NCBI RefSeq assembly: GCF_000317515.1
Contig: NC_019738.1
Span: 6,226,001-6,290,000 of the forward strand
Source of the DNA: Allocoleopsis franciscana PCC 7113
GTDB taxonomy: Bacteria; Cyanobacteriota; Cyanobacteriia; Cyanobacteriales; Coleofasciculaceae
Length of the DNA: 64,000 bases
Direction: 5' to 3'
The position numbers were made by a program, and so were the translations under genes. Shown piece after piece: positions 9,633 through 17,872 of the stretch (position 1 is the first letter of the stretch; each line of letters starts with the position of its first letter). The notes under the pieces are model-generated. The model saw nothing but the letters and a program-made list of their open reading frames with translations. It had not been told where the DNA came from and ran no database searches.

Positions 9633-10865
9633 TTAAAACCGAAATGCGGTTCCAGCGCCTAAGACAAATCGTGGTGCGTCACCGGCCCCCACAAGGTCGC
9701 GCACGGCTGGGGTAATGACAAAGGGAATGTTTCTGAAGGGGGCGATGGAAACACCTAATCCTAGGTCTGTCCCCGTCCACTCCGCAATAAAACTCACCGG
9801 TCGGGCAACCCGGACAGCCATATTCCCAAACACGTTAGCGTTATTGTCACCGGCTTTCACCGCACCGTTGGAGCGGTACTGTCCATCTCCTACACCCACA
9901 GTGAAGGCAACGCGGCTGAAGGGTTTATTCAGAGAATCTTGGGTGCGGAAAACCTTGGTAATTACCCCATATTTCGACTGTTCAAAGTCGTTGCGACCGA
10001 TATTGACTAATCCATTTCCACCAACTGCAACCGATAGATCTTGCCCTAACCGACGATGCAGTTTGGCATTAAAGCCACCTTCACCAAAGGAGTCATTGGT
10101 GGTTTCAAAGGTATAAGATAGCTCGACACCAACGGCTTTATCCGCATCGCCTAAGCCAACGCCAATACCCCCAGTACCGACAGAACCTTCATCATCTTCG
10201 GTGGTGTCTCGCACGGTGGGTTGATAGGTACCGCCGAGAAATACGGTGTTTTTGTCAGCACCATATCCCACAGGGATATAGATACTCAGGGCTGGTGATG
10301 CGCCAGATTCTTCTTCTATTTCTGGCACTATCAGTTTAGGCACAGCGACGGGGCGAGGACAGCGACGGACTGCTCCTTGGGCAATCTGAGTGCCGTTAGT
10401 ATTAGCCATTGCGATGCAATTAGCCCCGGCTTCGGGTTTAGCCTCGGCAACCAACTGGCGGCTGTTTGTCGTGGATGGCTGGGCAACCTTTGCATCCGGA
10501 CGAAGTGCCTCCGCATTGGAGATAACGGTACCGTTCTCCCTTTGGGCTACAAGGGAAGATTTGGCGTTTAGGGTGTTATCAATTCCAGACGGGTAGACAT
10601 CGGGAGTTGATAAATTGGTGAGGTTGTGATCCGATTTAAGGGCTTGAACCTCTGACTGTAGAGTAATGGGGACAGCTTGCCCTTGATCGAGTTTGGCAGT
10701 GGCTTCCGTTTCCTTGGAAGTAATACTAGAAGTTTCACTAGTTGCCTCAGAAATTACGGATTTCGGGGCAGACTCTTCGGATGTTATACTGTCACTTGCT
10801 TGGGCTGTTAGTCCACCCGCTAAGAGAACAGTTAAAGTACAGAAAGCAACGGTAGGAAAGCGCAT
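9633..10865 (-). CDS. Putative outer-membrane beta-barrel protein
   Basis: Exported protein of 410 residues: signal peptide with cleavage near AQAS, a Ser/Thr/Glu-rich spacer to about residue 175, then a domain of alternating hydrophobic strands (SIYIPVGYGADKNTVFLGGTYQP, GIGVGLGDADKAVGVELSYTF) ending in ...VLGAGTAFRF. A terminal aromatic residue is usual for barrels inserted by the BAM complex. First gene of the cluster; GAGAGGAA ribosome site before ATG. The porin-like assignment is an inference from strand pattern, not from a recognised family. Confidence 0.6.
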   Translation of the reverse strand: MRFPTVAFCTLTVLLAGGLTAQASDSITSEESAPKSVISEATSETSSITSKETEATAKLDQGQAVPITLQSEVQALKSDHNLTNLSTPDVYPSGIDNTLNAKSSLVAQRENGTVISNAEALRPDAKVAQPSTTNSRQLVAEAKPEAGANCIAMANTNGTQIAQGAVRRCPRPVAVPKLIVPEIEEESGASPALSIYIPVGYGADKNTVFLGGTYQPTVRDTTEDDEGSVGTGGIGVGLGDADKAVGVELSYTFETTNDSFGEGGFNAKLHRRLGQDLSVAVGGNGLVNIGRNDFEQSKYGVITKVFRTQDSLNKPFSRVAFTVGVGDGQYRSNGAVKAGDNNANVFGNMAVRVARPVSFIAEWTGTDLGLGVSIAPFRNIPFVITPAVRDLVGAGDAPRFVLGAGTAFRF

Positions 10866-11280
10866 AAATTCCTCTCGCAGAACTCACACCACTTCGTGCG
10901 CGAAGTAGCTTTTTCCAAATCAGGTTTCGGCTTTTGCCTTACTCACTGATACAAACTTACAGGCGCAGATCCGGATTGAATAGTTCCTATGGCTTCCTCA
11001 GCTTCACAGAAGCCTCACAATTGAGTTGCTTGTGTAAATTCGCCGCGCTTTGTGGTGTTCGCCGTAGCGATTTTAGAGGTGTCGATGCCAGACGTAACCA
11101 GGGAAACGTCTTTCACCTAACCTTACTCTTGCACCTCATGGGCTAGGTAGTGGAAAATTGATATAGAGGGACTACATCACTTGATGCGGTTAACTTCTTC
11201 TTGTGTCTCTCGTTACTGATTATCTATTGAATTCGTCCAAAGACTACTTTGAATGGATTGGGTTCAGGAATAGTTCCATT
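10866..11280. other. Intergenic region between divergent genes
   Basis: About 415 bases between the barrel-like gene (leftward) and the acetyltransferase (rightward). It should hold both promoters. A short hairpin, ACTTCG/CGAAGT, lies near 10892-10908 in the leftward leader. A 70-codon frame at 10934-11146 looks random. Nothing else seen. Confidence 0.5.
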
Positions 11281-11652
11281 ATGAAAGTATCAATTGAAGC
11301 TTTTGAGCCAACGAACGGCATTCCTGGAGAAGTTCGCTATGAGTTTTCCCTCGGTGACATTTTGATTGGTATTGCCTTAATTTCGACAACGTCAGAATTT
11401 TACTTTCTCCACTTTATTACTGTGATGCCAGATGATCGAGGAAAGGGATATGGTTCGCTTATGCTGCAAACCATTTGCGATAAGTTTAATGATAAGCCCA
11501 TTCACTTAGAACTTGATGCCTCTAGTCCCTTAGGACTTGATAAGTTGAGAGCGTGGTACGAAAAGTATGGGTTTATTTATTTGGGGGGTGAAAATATGGT
11601 GCGAGAGGCATCTCCCCTTTGCAGACACTTCCAAACATTATGGTCTCGTTGA
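11281..11652 (+). CDS. GNAT-family N-acetyltransferase
   Basis: Small acetyltransferase of 123 residues. The acetyl-CoA pyrophosphate-binding signature is PDDRGKGYGSLML (R/Q-x-x-G-x-G/A type) after the beta-strand FLHFITVM. The C-terminal strand-helix KLRAWYEKYGFIYLG is the usual end of the GNAT core. The ATG at 11281 is preferred; a GTG at 11203 would add 26 residues that do not look like part of the fold. Substrate unknown; no linked genes. Confidence 0.8.
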   Translation: MKVSIEAFEPTNGIPGEVRYEFSLGDILIGIALISTTSEFYFLHFITVMPDDRGKGYGSLMLQTICDKFNDKPIHLELDASSPLGLDKLRAWYEKYGFIYLGGENMVREASPLCRHFQTLWSR

Positions 11653-11720
11653 GAAAGGGTTACCTTATTTTCGTACCCCTAGATAATAATATAAACCCAA
11701 GACGGTAATATCAGGAATTT

Positions 11721-12689
11721 TTAGGGCATCCACTCCAAAACAATCCCCACCCGACTATCTTTATCTTCCCGCGAATTTTGCTTCTGAATATCGGTAGATA
11801 AGCGCAAATTTTGGGTAACCGCATAACCAAAGGAAAGCGTCGTCATCCCCACTTCATCTCGACTACCGGGTGAGACAAAACTCTGAGTTAATGATACATC
11901 TGCCGCCCCTGTGCGAGATAACGCTAACATTAACCTTGCCCCAACATTGACGCCATCGGTTGAAAAATTCCCTGTCGTAAGATTTCGATAACCCACCTGT
12001 GGCGCAACATTCACATAACTCCCCAAGGGAAATACATAGTAACGCAAATCGGTGCCGAAGGACTCACGTTCCCCATTAAATGAGCGTTGATAATCTCCAC
12101 TCACTGTTAAGCCAGTGCGACCAATAAACACATCTTCCACACCCACATTAAACCCCCCCGCCTGTCCCGTCGAGGGAAATTGGGAGTAACCTAACCGAAC
12201 GCGAGTGCGAAAACTGGGTTCATGGCGAATCTCTTGCAAAACATTTGGCACTTTTTTCAGCCAGCGCTGCAAAACGGGACTATTTTCAATAATTTCCGGT
12301 TTTAAATCTAATTCCTGTGCGGCCGGTTGAGGCGTTGTTTCTAACTGAGGGGTTGTCTGTGTTTGACTCAGTTCTTGGACTACCCCCCTAGCCTCCCTTG
12401 GTAAGGGGGAAATAAGAGGTGGAAATTGGCTTTTCCCAGGCATAAAAGTTTCTTCTTGCACTCCCTCCTTACTCACGGGGGTAAGGCGGGAAGCAGGGGA
12501 ATCAACAACAAAAGTTTCTTCTTGCACTTCCCCCTTACTCACGGGGGTTGGGGGGGTAAGGGAGGATGGGAGGGTAAGAGGGAAATTAGGGGAATCAACA
12601 ACAATTGAGGAGGTTGTTTCCCCCCAAACCGGTGCATCTGTCAAAAACAAACCCATACCTAACAAGCACCATATCCATCTCAATCTCAT
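11721..12689 (-). CDS. Exported protein with C-terminal beta-barrel-like domain
   Basis: The ATG at 12689 is chosen because a strong AAAGGAG ribosome site stands 5-6 bp upstream; an in-frame ATG 24 codons earlier is not preferred. Signal peptide RLRWIWCLLGMGLFLTDAPVWG. Residues about 25-110 are low-complexity and built from duplicated DNA. Residues about 140-320 are strand-rich (YYVFPLGSYVNVAPQVGYRNLT) and end ...GIVLEWMP, suggesting an outer-membrane barrel. No family recognised. Downstream of acsF but separated from it by a terminator. Confidence 0.6.
   Translation of the reverse strand: MRLRWIWCLLGMGLFLTDAPVWGETTSSIVVDSPNFPLTLPSSLTPPTPVSKGEVQEETFVVDSPASRLTPVSKEGVQEETFMPGKSQFPPLISPLPREARGVVQELSQTQTTPQLETTPQPAAQELDLKPEIIENSPVLQRWLKKVPNVLQEIRHEPSFRTRVRLGYSQFPSTGQAGGFNVGVEDVFIGRTGLTVSGDYQRSFNGERESFGTDLRYYVFPLGSYVNVAPQVGYRNLTTGNFSTDGVNVGARLMLALSRTGAADVSLTQSFVSPGSRDEVGMTTLSFGYAVTQNLRLSTDIQKQNSREDKDSRVGIVLEWMP
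12444..12549 (-). repeat. Direct repeat within coding sequence
   Basis: A unit of about 40 bp beginning AAAAGTTTCTTCTTGCACT and ending CTTACTCACGGGGGT occurs at 12444-12482 and 12510-12549. The flanking GGGGAATCAACAACAA occurs at about 12497 and 12589. In protein it gives repeated TPVSK-GVQEETF segments. Confidence 0.75.
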
Positions 12690-12720
12690 CCCATCTCCTT
12701 TCGCATCAAGGCATGTGCAT

Positions 12721-12752
12721 AAAAAAAGCGGTTCTAGCACATGCAGAACCGC
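12721..12752 (-). terminator. Intrinsic terminator of acsF
   Basis: On the minus strand the stem GCGGTTCT (12745-12752) pairs with AGAACCGC (12728-12735) around a 9-nt loop and is followed by seven T. It sits 31 bp after the acsF stop. Confidence 0.88.
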
Positions 12753-12782
12753 CGAAATCACAAGTTAGCGGAGCAAACTTTA

Positions 12783-13859
12783 TTAGCGGGCAACCCCTTG
12801 TAGAGAAGCCGTCTCAATGGGCTTCATTAGGTATAACCGCAGGAACTGCCAACCATTAGACACATAGAGGGGCAGTTTTTGGAAGAATTGTAAGAATTTA
12901 GGCGTGTTGGAAGATGTGATCGCACCGAGTTTCTCATTATTCTTGACGCAGATTTCTAAGCGATCGTAAAACTCTGCCTTATCCACATCCAGAATCACTG
13001 GAAACACTCGTGCGGCTGTTTCGTTCGTCTTCTCAATCACATACTTGTCATACTCACGGGCATCTAAGCCTAAACTGGCATAGAAATCAGCCCGCTGGAT
13101 GTCGTTGAGATACATCGTCGCGAACACCGACAACAAGAAGAACCGACTCCACAGCTTCGCCTTCCAATCATTGAGAAACTGAGGCTGAGCCTTCATAATG
13201 GCGTCAAAGAAATCGCCATGACGGTTCTCATCCTGACACCAGTTTTCAAAGAATCGGAAAATGGGATAAATCCGATCTTCGGGGTGTTTCTCCAGGTGAC
13301 GGTAAATGGTGATGTAGCGCCAGTAACCAATCTTCTCCGAGAGGTAAGTGGCGTAGAAAATAAACTTGGGCTTAAAGAAGGTGTACTTGTGATTCTTGGT
13401 GAGGAATCCCAAATCCAGCGACAGGTTGAAATCGGACATCGCTTTGTTGAGGAACCCTGCATGACGTGCCTCATCACGAGACATCAGGGTAAAGCACTCT
13501 GCCAAAAGGGGATTTTTGTCTTTTAAACGGCGTCCCAGTTCTTTGTAGAGTAAGAAACCGGAAAACTCTGCCGTACATGAGCGCTCTAAAAACTCGACGA
13601 ATAATTGGCGCGTTTCCCCATCAATATGCTCCCAAGACTGCTCAAACTCGGCATCCCGAACAAAATGGTGACGATTGTAATCCACTCGGAACTCTTCGAG
13701 GATGGCTAAAAGCTCGTCCTCATTGGGCGAGAGATCCATCCGCGCCATTTCTTCAAAGTCGGTGGTGTAGAACCGGGGCGTCAGCAGGGTTTCCTTCGCC
13801 GGGACTTTCACCCCTGGTCGTATTTCTTCAAAGCCTGGTTTTTTAAGAGAATCTACCAT
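12783..13859 (-). CDS. acsF: Mg-protoporphyrin IX monomethyl ester (oxidative) cyclase
   Basis: Aerobic cyclase (AcsF/ChlA/CycI) forming ring E of chlorophyll from Mg-protoporphyrin monomethyl ester with O2. A diiron enzyme of 358 residues, the usual length. Iron ligands are in two carboxylate/His motifs: Glu region [11 protein letters not shown] with DEARH at 129-133, and [10 protein letters not shown] ending at 214. The N-terminal [15 protein letters not shown] is diagnostic. Monocistronic: own terminator, and about 200 bp of upstream region. Oxygen-dependent form; whether a second, microaerobic copy exists cannot be seen here. Confidence 0.97.
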   Translation of the reverse strand: MVDSLKKPGFEEIRPGVKVPAKETLLTPRFYTTDFEEMARMDLSPNEDELLAILEEFRVDYNRHHFVRDAEFEQSWEHIDGETRQLFVEFLERSCTAEFSGFLLYKELGRRLKDKNPLLAECFTLMSRDEARHAGFLNKAMSDFNLSLDLGFLTKNHKYTFFKPKFIFYATYLSEKIGYWRYITIYRHLEKHPEDRIYPIFRFFENWCQDENRHGDFFDAIMKAQPQFLNDWKAKLWSRFFLLSVFATMYLNDIQRADFYASLGLDAREYDKYVIEKTNETAARVFPVILDVDKAEFYDRLEICVKNNEKLGAITSSNTPKFLQFFQKLPLYVSNGWQFLRLYLMKPIETASLQGVAR

Positions 13860-14057
13860 TTCAAAAGCTGCTGTTTTGTTTGCTTATGATTTTGTATCGA
13901 GGGGGGTGGCGATATGTACGTGTTTTGATGCACGCCTATACGGAACTGCTTTTAGAGTCTACCAAGGTCTGGGTTAGTGAAAAACGCTGATTAGGTTAAG
14001 AGTTACAACGTTTTTTCAACTTTTGTTACCTTTTGCAGGTTTTATCAGTTCAAACCC

Positions 14058-14723
14058 CTAATTCCACGCTAACCACTTCTGAGCATTCAGTCGTTGTATC
14101 GTGTAAAACACCAACAAGTCTAGCGTCACCTTACGTTCATCAATCATGAAAGACTCTAAAATACTGGCTTTAGCACCATTTGTGGCACAGGAGAACGCTT
14201 TCTGTTTGTTGATATCCTCATCCGGGAAATAAACACTGAATTGACGTTGTCCGCTTTGCCAGTTTCCCCTTACCTGCCAGCAGCCACCATTCTGACTTAA
14301 GCCAGAAATCTGTATTTTGTCCTTGACAAATGTCACCTCTAAATCTTTAACGCCTTGTTCTGCTAAGGCACTCTTCAAGGCTGGTAAATATTCTTGCTCG
14401 ATAAATTCATTGAAGGGCTTATCTTCAGGTGCTGGCGGCTTCTCTTTCTTGGCTTTTGCGGCTGCGGCTGGCTTTTTCGCCGCCGGCTTTTCACCTACAG
14501 CCGTCGGTTTATCCCCAGTCGCGTTGGGGTTCACCTCTGGATTTGCGGCTGTTGGATCAGGGGCGTTAGCGGAGGGAAAATCCGTTGCCTGCTGTTCATC
14601 CGAACTTGGAGTATTTTCAATAGAGGCGGCTGGAGTTCCCGATTCTCCAGCGTTCGGATTAGAAGAAGGAGATTTAACTTCTGCTACCTCTGCCTCTGGC
14701 TGAGGACTTTTTTCTTCTGCCAT
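14058..14723 (-). CDS. DUF2996 family protein
   Basis: Protein of 221 residues in two parts. Residues 1-100 are a disordered Pro/Ala/Glu/Lys-rich tail (KPAAKKPAAAAKAKKEKPPAPEDKP). Residues about 102-221 match the cyanobacterial/plastid DUF2996 family as I know it: FIEQEYLPALKSALAEQG, then CWQVRGNW, FSVYFPDEDINKQKAF, and ESFMIDERKVTLDLLVFYTIQRLNAQKWL. Conserved in phototrophs, role not established. No signal peptide, so cytoplasmic or stromal-side. It is transcribed as a single gene upstream of acsF on the same strand, 198 bp away. Confidence 0.8.
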   Translation of the reverse strand: MAEEKSPQPEAEVAEVKSPSSNPNAGESGTPAASIENTPSSDEQQATDFPSANAPDPTAANPEVNPNATGDKPTAVGEKPAAKKPAAAAKAKKEKPPAPEDKPFNEFIEQEYLPALKSALAEQGVKDLEVTFVKDKIQISGLSQNGGCWQVRGNWQSGQRQFSVYFPDEDINKQKAFSCATNGAKASILESFMIDERKVTLDLLVFYTIQRLNAQKWLAWN

Positions 14724-15104
14724 AGCTCAAGTGTTCCTTATCTCTAGATCTGGGCGATCGCTTCGTTTTGGGTGTTTATATATTTCTCTTTAATATTGAC
14801 ACAGGATGTTCAACTGAAAGCTGAATGATGAACTCTGTGTTCACTGGGATTAGATTAAACTACTTCCTTCCTTGATGTTAAGTGTCAGTTCTCTAATTTT
14901 CCTTCTTAACTCTTTCCCCTGACAAAATCAATAAAGGGGCACGACATTGCCGTGCCCCTTCTCAATTGAAACTACCCGAAGAAAGGTATTGCTTATAGGT
15001 GGGACTTAAGGGAGTCATAGCTCCCAATCCCAAAAGAAATCCTACCGATTGATTGGAGTTTAACTAAACGGATAGATAAATCGTCAGTCAGTATTTTTTT
15101 GAGT
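14724..15104. other. Intergenic region with one terminator
   Basis: About 380 bases. Contains the terminator of the sulfur-carrier gene (14934-14960) and the promoter region of the DUF2996 gene. No gene seen. Confidence 0.5.
14934..14960 (-). terminator. Terminator downstream of MoaD/ThiS-like gene
   Basis: Perfect 10-bp stem AAGGGGCACG (14934-14943) with 14951-14960, 7-nt loop, followed on the minus strand by TTTATTG. Ends the thrC/sulfur-carrier transcription unit. Confidence 0.82.
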
Positions 15105-15380
15105 TCAACCACCTGCCACAGCGGGCACAATGCTGACTTCATCGCCATCTTTAAGAGGTGTATCGGTACCTTCTAAGAATCGGATGTCTTCGCTGTTCAC
15201 ATAGAAGTTCAAAAAGCGGCGGGGCTTACCATTCTCATCACAAAGACGAGATTTAATTCCAGGGCAGCTACTTTCCATGGACTCAATCAACTCACCCACA
15301 CTGTTGCCAGTGCAGTCGAGGGAAGCCTGGTTGTTGGTGAATTTTTGCAGAGCAGTAGGAATCAGAACTGTTATAGCCAT
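15105..15380 (-). CDS. MoaD/ThiS-family ubiquitin-like sulfur carrier
   Basis: Beta-grasp carrier of 91 residues ending in the Gly-Gly needed for adenylation and thiocarboxylate formation ([14 protein letters not shown]). Longer than standard MoaD, with an insert [20 protein letters not shown] that matches the ThiS-like/CysO subgroup (MoaD-related carriers feeding cysteine or methionine synthesis). It lies 126 bp after thrC on the same strand and ahead of a terminator, so the two are probably co-transcribed. A role in sulfur transfer to an amino acid is inferred. A second carrier, the MoaD-like one at 17511-17771, is more typical of molybdopterin synthesis. Confidence 0.85.
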   Translation of the reverse strand: MAITVLIPTALQKFTNNQASLDCTGNSVGELIESMESSCPGIKSRLCDENGKPRRFLNFYVNSEDIRFLEGTDTPLKDGDEVSIVPAVAGG

Positions 15381-15506
15381 AGACTCGTTATTGGTTGTTG
15401 GTAGTTGTGGTTAATCATGAGAGCTGTCAGAATTCTGGGTTGACAACTCTCGCCTGAGGCACCCTAAGTTTTAGTCAAGAGGCACCGCGCCTACCCCAGT
15501 TCAAAC

Positions 15507-16811
15507 TTAAATCAGAACTTGTTGCCATTCTAGGCGGTCGAGGGTGTGGGAACGCTCTAATGCCCGCTCAAAACTATCCAACTTCGGCTCAATCGTCAAG
15601 GGTTCCCCAATATAGCCTTGAATGGCTTCTTGAGTTTTCAAACCATTCCCCGTGATGTAAACCACGGTCGTTTCATCGGGGTCAATTTTCCCAGCTTCTA
15701 CCAATTTCTTCAAGACGGCGATTGTTGTGCCACCTGCCGTTTCGGTGAAGATGCCTTCAGTTTCTGCCAACAGCTTCATCCCTTCCACAATTTCTGCATC
15801 GCTGACGGATTCAATATTACCCCCAGTTTTTTGGGCAATGTCCACCGCGTACACGCCATCCGCCGGGTTGCCAATGGCAATCGACTTAGCAATGGTGTTC
15901 GGCTTAACCGGGGTGACAAAATCCCGTCCTTCGCGGAAGGCTTGAGCGATGGGGGAACAGCCCTCTGCCTGTGCACCACTGAAGCGAACTTTTTTATCGT
16001 CAACCAAACCCACTTGAATGAATTCTTGGAAGCCCTTGTAGATTTTGGTGAACAAGGAACCCGAAGCGAGAGGGGCAACAATGTGATCGGGTAGCTTCCA
16101 ACCTAATTGTTCAGCTACTTCATAGCCGAGGGTTTTAGAGCCTTCAGAGTAGTAGGGGCGTAAATTGATATTGACAAATCCCCATCCATGTGTATTAGCA
16201 ACTTCACAACAAAGTCGGTTGACTTGGTCGTAGTTGCCTTCCACAGCCATGACGGTGGGGCTGTAGATTAGGGTACCGAGAACTTTACCCGCTTCTAAGT
16301 CGGCGGGAATAAACACGCAACAGTCTAAACCGGCGTGAGCTGCGATCGCGGCTGTAGAATTCGCTAAATTACCCGTACTCGCACAGGATACCGTCGAGAA
16401 ACCAAGTTCTTTCGCTCTAGTTAGAGCAACGGACACCACCCGATCTTTGAAGCTGAGGGTGGGCATGTTAACGGCATCATTCTTGATATAGAGGTTTTTC
16501 AGACCCAAGCGTCGTGCCAAGCGGTTCGACTTCACTAAGGGCGTCATGCCGGTACCCACATCGATGGGGTTATCGGTCATAACGGGTAGGAAGGGACGAT
16601 AGCGCCAAATGGAATTCGGGCCAGCCTGAATTGTTTCGCGGGTGACATGACGGCGGAGGGCGTCGTAGTCATAGCTCACTTCCAGGGGACCAAAACACTC
16701 TTCACAAACGTGTATGGCTTGGGGTTCGTACTCTGTCCCACATTCTTTACACTTTAAGGCTTTAAACGTGGCAGATGTCTGTTGTGTCTGGTGTTGGGTC
16801 GCCTGGGTCAT
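15507..16811 (-). CDS. thrC: Threonine synthase
   Basis: PLP enzyme converting O-phosphohomoserine to threonine. 434 residues from the ATG at 16811, chosen because AGAGGA lies just upstream; the in-frame extension to 16886 lacks a site and a family counterpart. An N-terminal zinc-ribbon-like motif (CKECG at 21-25, CEECFG at 36-41) precedes the PLP lysine in TLSFKDRV (Lys122). The phosphate-binding loop is SCASTGNLANSTAA. A conserved sequence near the end is VVYITGNGLKT. Followed by a ubiquitin-like carrier gene. Confidence 0.96.
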   Translation of the reverse strand: MTQATQHQTQQTSATFKALKCKECGTEYEPQAIHVCEECFGPLEVSYDYDALRRHVTRETIQAGPNSIWRYRPFLPVMTDNPIDVGTGMTPLVKSNRLARRLGLKNLYIKNDAVNMPTLSFKDRVVSVALTRAKELGFSTVSCASTGNLANSTAAIAAHAGLDCCVFIPADLEAGKVLGTLIYSPTVMAVEGNYDQVNRLCCEVANTHGWGFVNINLRPYYSEGSKTLGYEVAEQLGWKLPDHIVAPLASGSLFTKIYKGFQEFIQVGLVDDKKVRFSGAQAEGCSPIAQAFREGRDFVTPVKPNTIAKSIAIGNPADGVYAVDIAQKTGGNIESVSDAEIVEGMKLLAETEGIFTETAGGTTIAVLKKLVEAGKIDPDETTVVYITGNGLKTQEAIQGYIGEPLTIEPKLDSFERALERSHTLDRLEWQQVLI

Positions 16812-16911
16812 GGCTGCAATCCTCTGTAGTCCGTATAGATCCGTCAACAATCGTCTGATAGTAACACGGGTTACAAATCCCGTCAAACATACCCGACTTT
16901 TTTTGTCGGGA

Positions 16912-17391
16912 TTAATTTTCGTAGAGTTTCCCAGGGTTCGAGTTCCTCGTCTCTATTGGTGTTGTTTTGGGACGTAAAACTATTCCTTTAGATGACGAGG
17001 GTTTGGGGATATCTCGCTGAAGATGAGCCGGAGAGGGATGAGCTAATCGAGTCGGAAAACCTTTTGCCACCATCTGGCGGTGAACCTCGTCCCAATTCGG
17101 GAGGCTACAGTCTTCTTGTCGCCAGTGAACTACAGACGCTTCATCACACCAATCCTGAATATGCGGCATCACGCTGCGATGTGCCCCTGAATTACGATAA
17201 ATCTTCATTGCCGCCTGTTCCTCCCAAGCGGTTATTGTCCAAAACGTTTGGTTTGCGTCTCTCAAAAGCTGCCCTCCCAGAAACCCAGGAGTGTTGGCAC
17301 TCTGCCTTGCCGTCAGCCAAACATTCCATAAGAACAGTGGGAGGAATAGAGGCGATCGCACATGTAGACGTGTCACTGAAATAAACGTCAT
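16912..17391 (-). CDS. DUF3291-like / antibiotic-monooxygenase-fold protein
   Basis: Protein of 159 residues. It begins MTFISVTRLHVRSPLFLPLFLW and contains FLGGQLLRDANQTFWTITAWEEQAAMKIYRNSGAHRSVMP, the pattern of dimeric alpha-beta barrel proteins (ABM/DUF3291-like): a strand ending in W-T-x-TAWE then a helix with M-x-x-Y-R-x-S-x-x-H. The start at 17391 is supported by AGGAGA 9 bp upstream; an ATG 12 codons earlier is not. The C-terminal 40 residues are basic and probably unstructured. Substrate unknown. Its 5' region has a dyad that could be an operator. Confidence 0.72.
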   Translation of the reverse strand: MTFISVTRLHVRSPLFLPLFLWNVWLTARQSANTPGFLGGQLLRDANQTFWTITAWEEQAAMKIYRNSGAHRSVMPHIQDWCDEASVVHWRQEDCSLPNWDEVHRQMVAKGFPTRLAHPSPAHLQRDIPKPSSSKGIVLRPKTTPIETRNSNPGKLYEN

Positions 17392-17445
17392 GGAAGACTT
17401 CTCCTGGAAATGCTGTTTTATATGCAACTAATCTAATATAAGATT

Positions 17446-17468
17446 TATCACTTATTCAACTAGTGATA
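17446..17468. promoter_or_regulatory. Inverted repeat, possible operator
   Basis: TATCACT (17446-17452) and AGTGATA (17462-17468) form a dyad about 55-75 bp upstream of the ABM-fold gene start; a further half-site GTGATAAG lies at about 17492. The spacing suits a dimeric regulator, but there is no independent support. Confidence 0.35.
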
Positions 17469-17510
17469 TATAAAACAATTTCTTAATCAGTCGTGATAAG
17501 CGGAAACTTT

Positions 17511-17771
17511 TCAGCCACCGCTAACGGGTGGAATCAGTACCACTTCATCGCCCTCTTGGAGAATGGCGTCTGACTCAACAAACTGGAGATTGACACCAAA
17601 GCGGGTGAGGTTGCGCCATTGAGCGAGTTCTGGGTGTTCGGTAATCAGGGTGTCTAGTACAGCCGATACGGATGTTTGTGGGGGAAATTTCAGCGCTAGT
17701 TCTGGAACACCGTAGGCTTCTTGGTAGGCAGCGAATAGTTTGACAGTGACAGTAACAGAAGATTCAGACAT
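17511..17771 (-). CDS. moaD: MoaD, molybdopterin synthase small subunit
   Basis: Beta-grasp sulfur carrier of 86 residues with the pattern VTVKLFAAYQEAYG at the start and EGDEVVLIPPVSGG at the end. The terminal Gly-Gly is the site of thiocarboxylate formation, used by MoaE to put dithiolene sulfur into molybdopterin. MoaE and MoeB are not in the window. Typical MoaD length, unlike the longer carrier next to thrC. The upstream P450 gene is divergent, so this gene has its own promoter within 17772-17872. Confidence 0.85.
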   Translation of the reverse strand: MSESSVTVTVKLFAAYQEAYGVPELALKFPPQTSVSAVLDTLITEHPELAQWRNLTRFGVNLQFVESDAILQEGDEVVLIPPVSGG

Positions 17772-17872
17772 AAGAAGTGATAAAAGAAGATTGCCCCACA
17801 GGAGCGGGATAAACTTAGGGTACGTCTCGATTCGAGTTGAAATCCAGAGCCAACGGACACAGCTAAACTGTC

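Noticed and set aside
10934-11146. 70-codon frame in the spacer before the acetyltransferase
   Set aside because: Random-looking sequence without a ribosome site.
16921-16960. GGTTCGAGTTCC resembling a tRNA T-loop
   Set aside because: No acceptor, anticodon or D stems pair around it; it lies inside the ABM-fold gene end.
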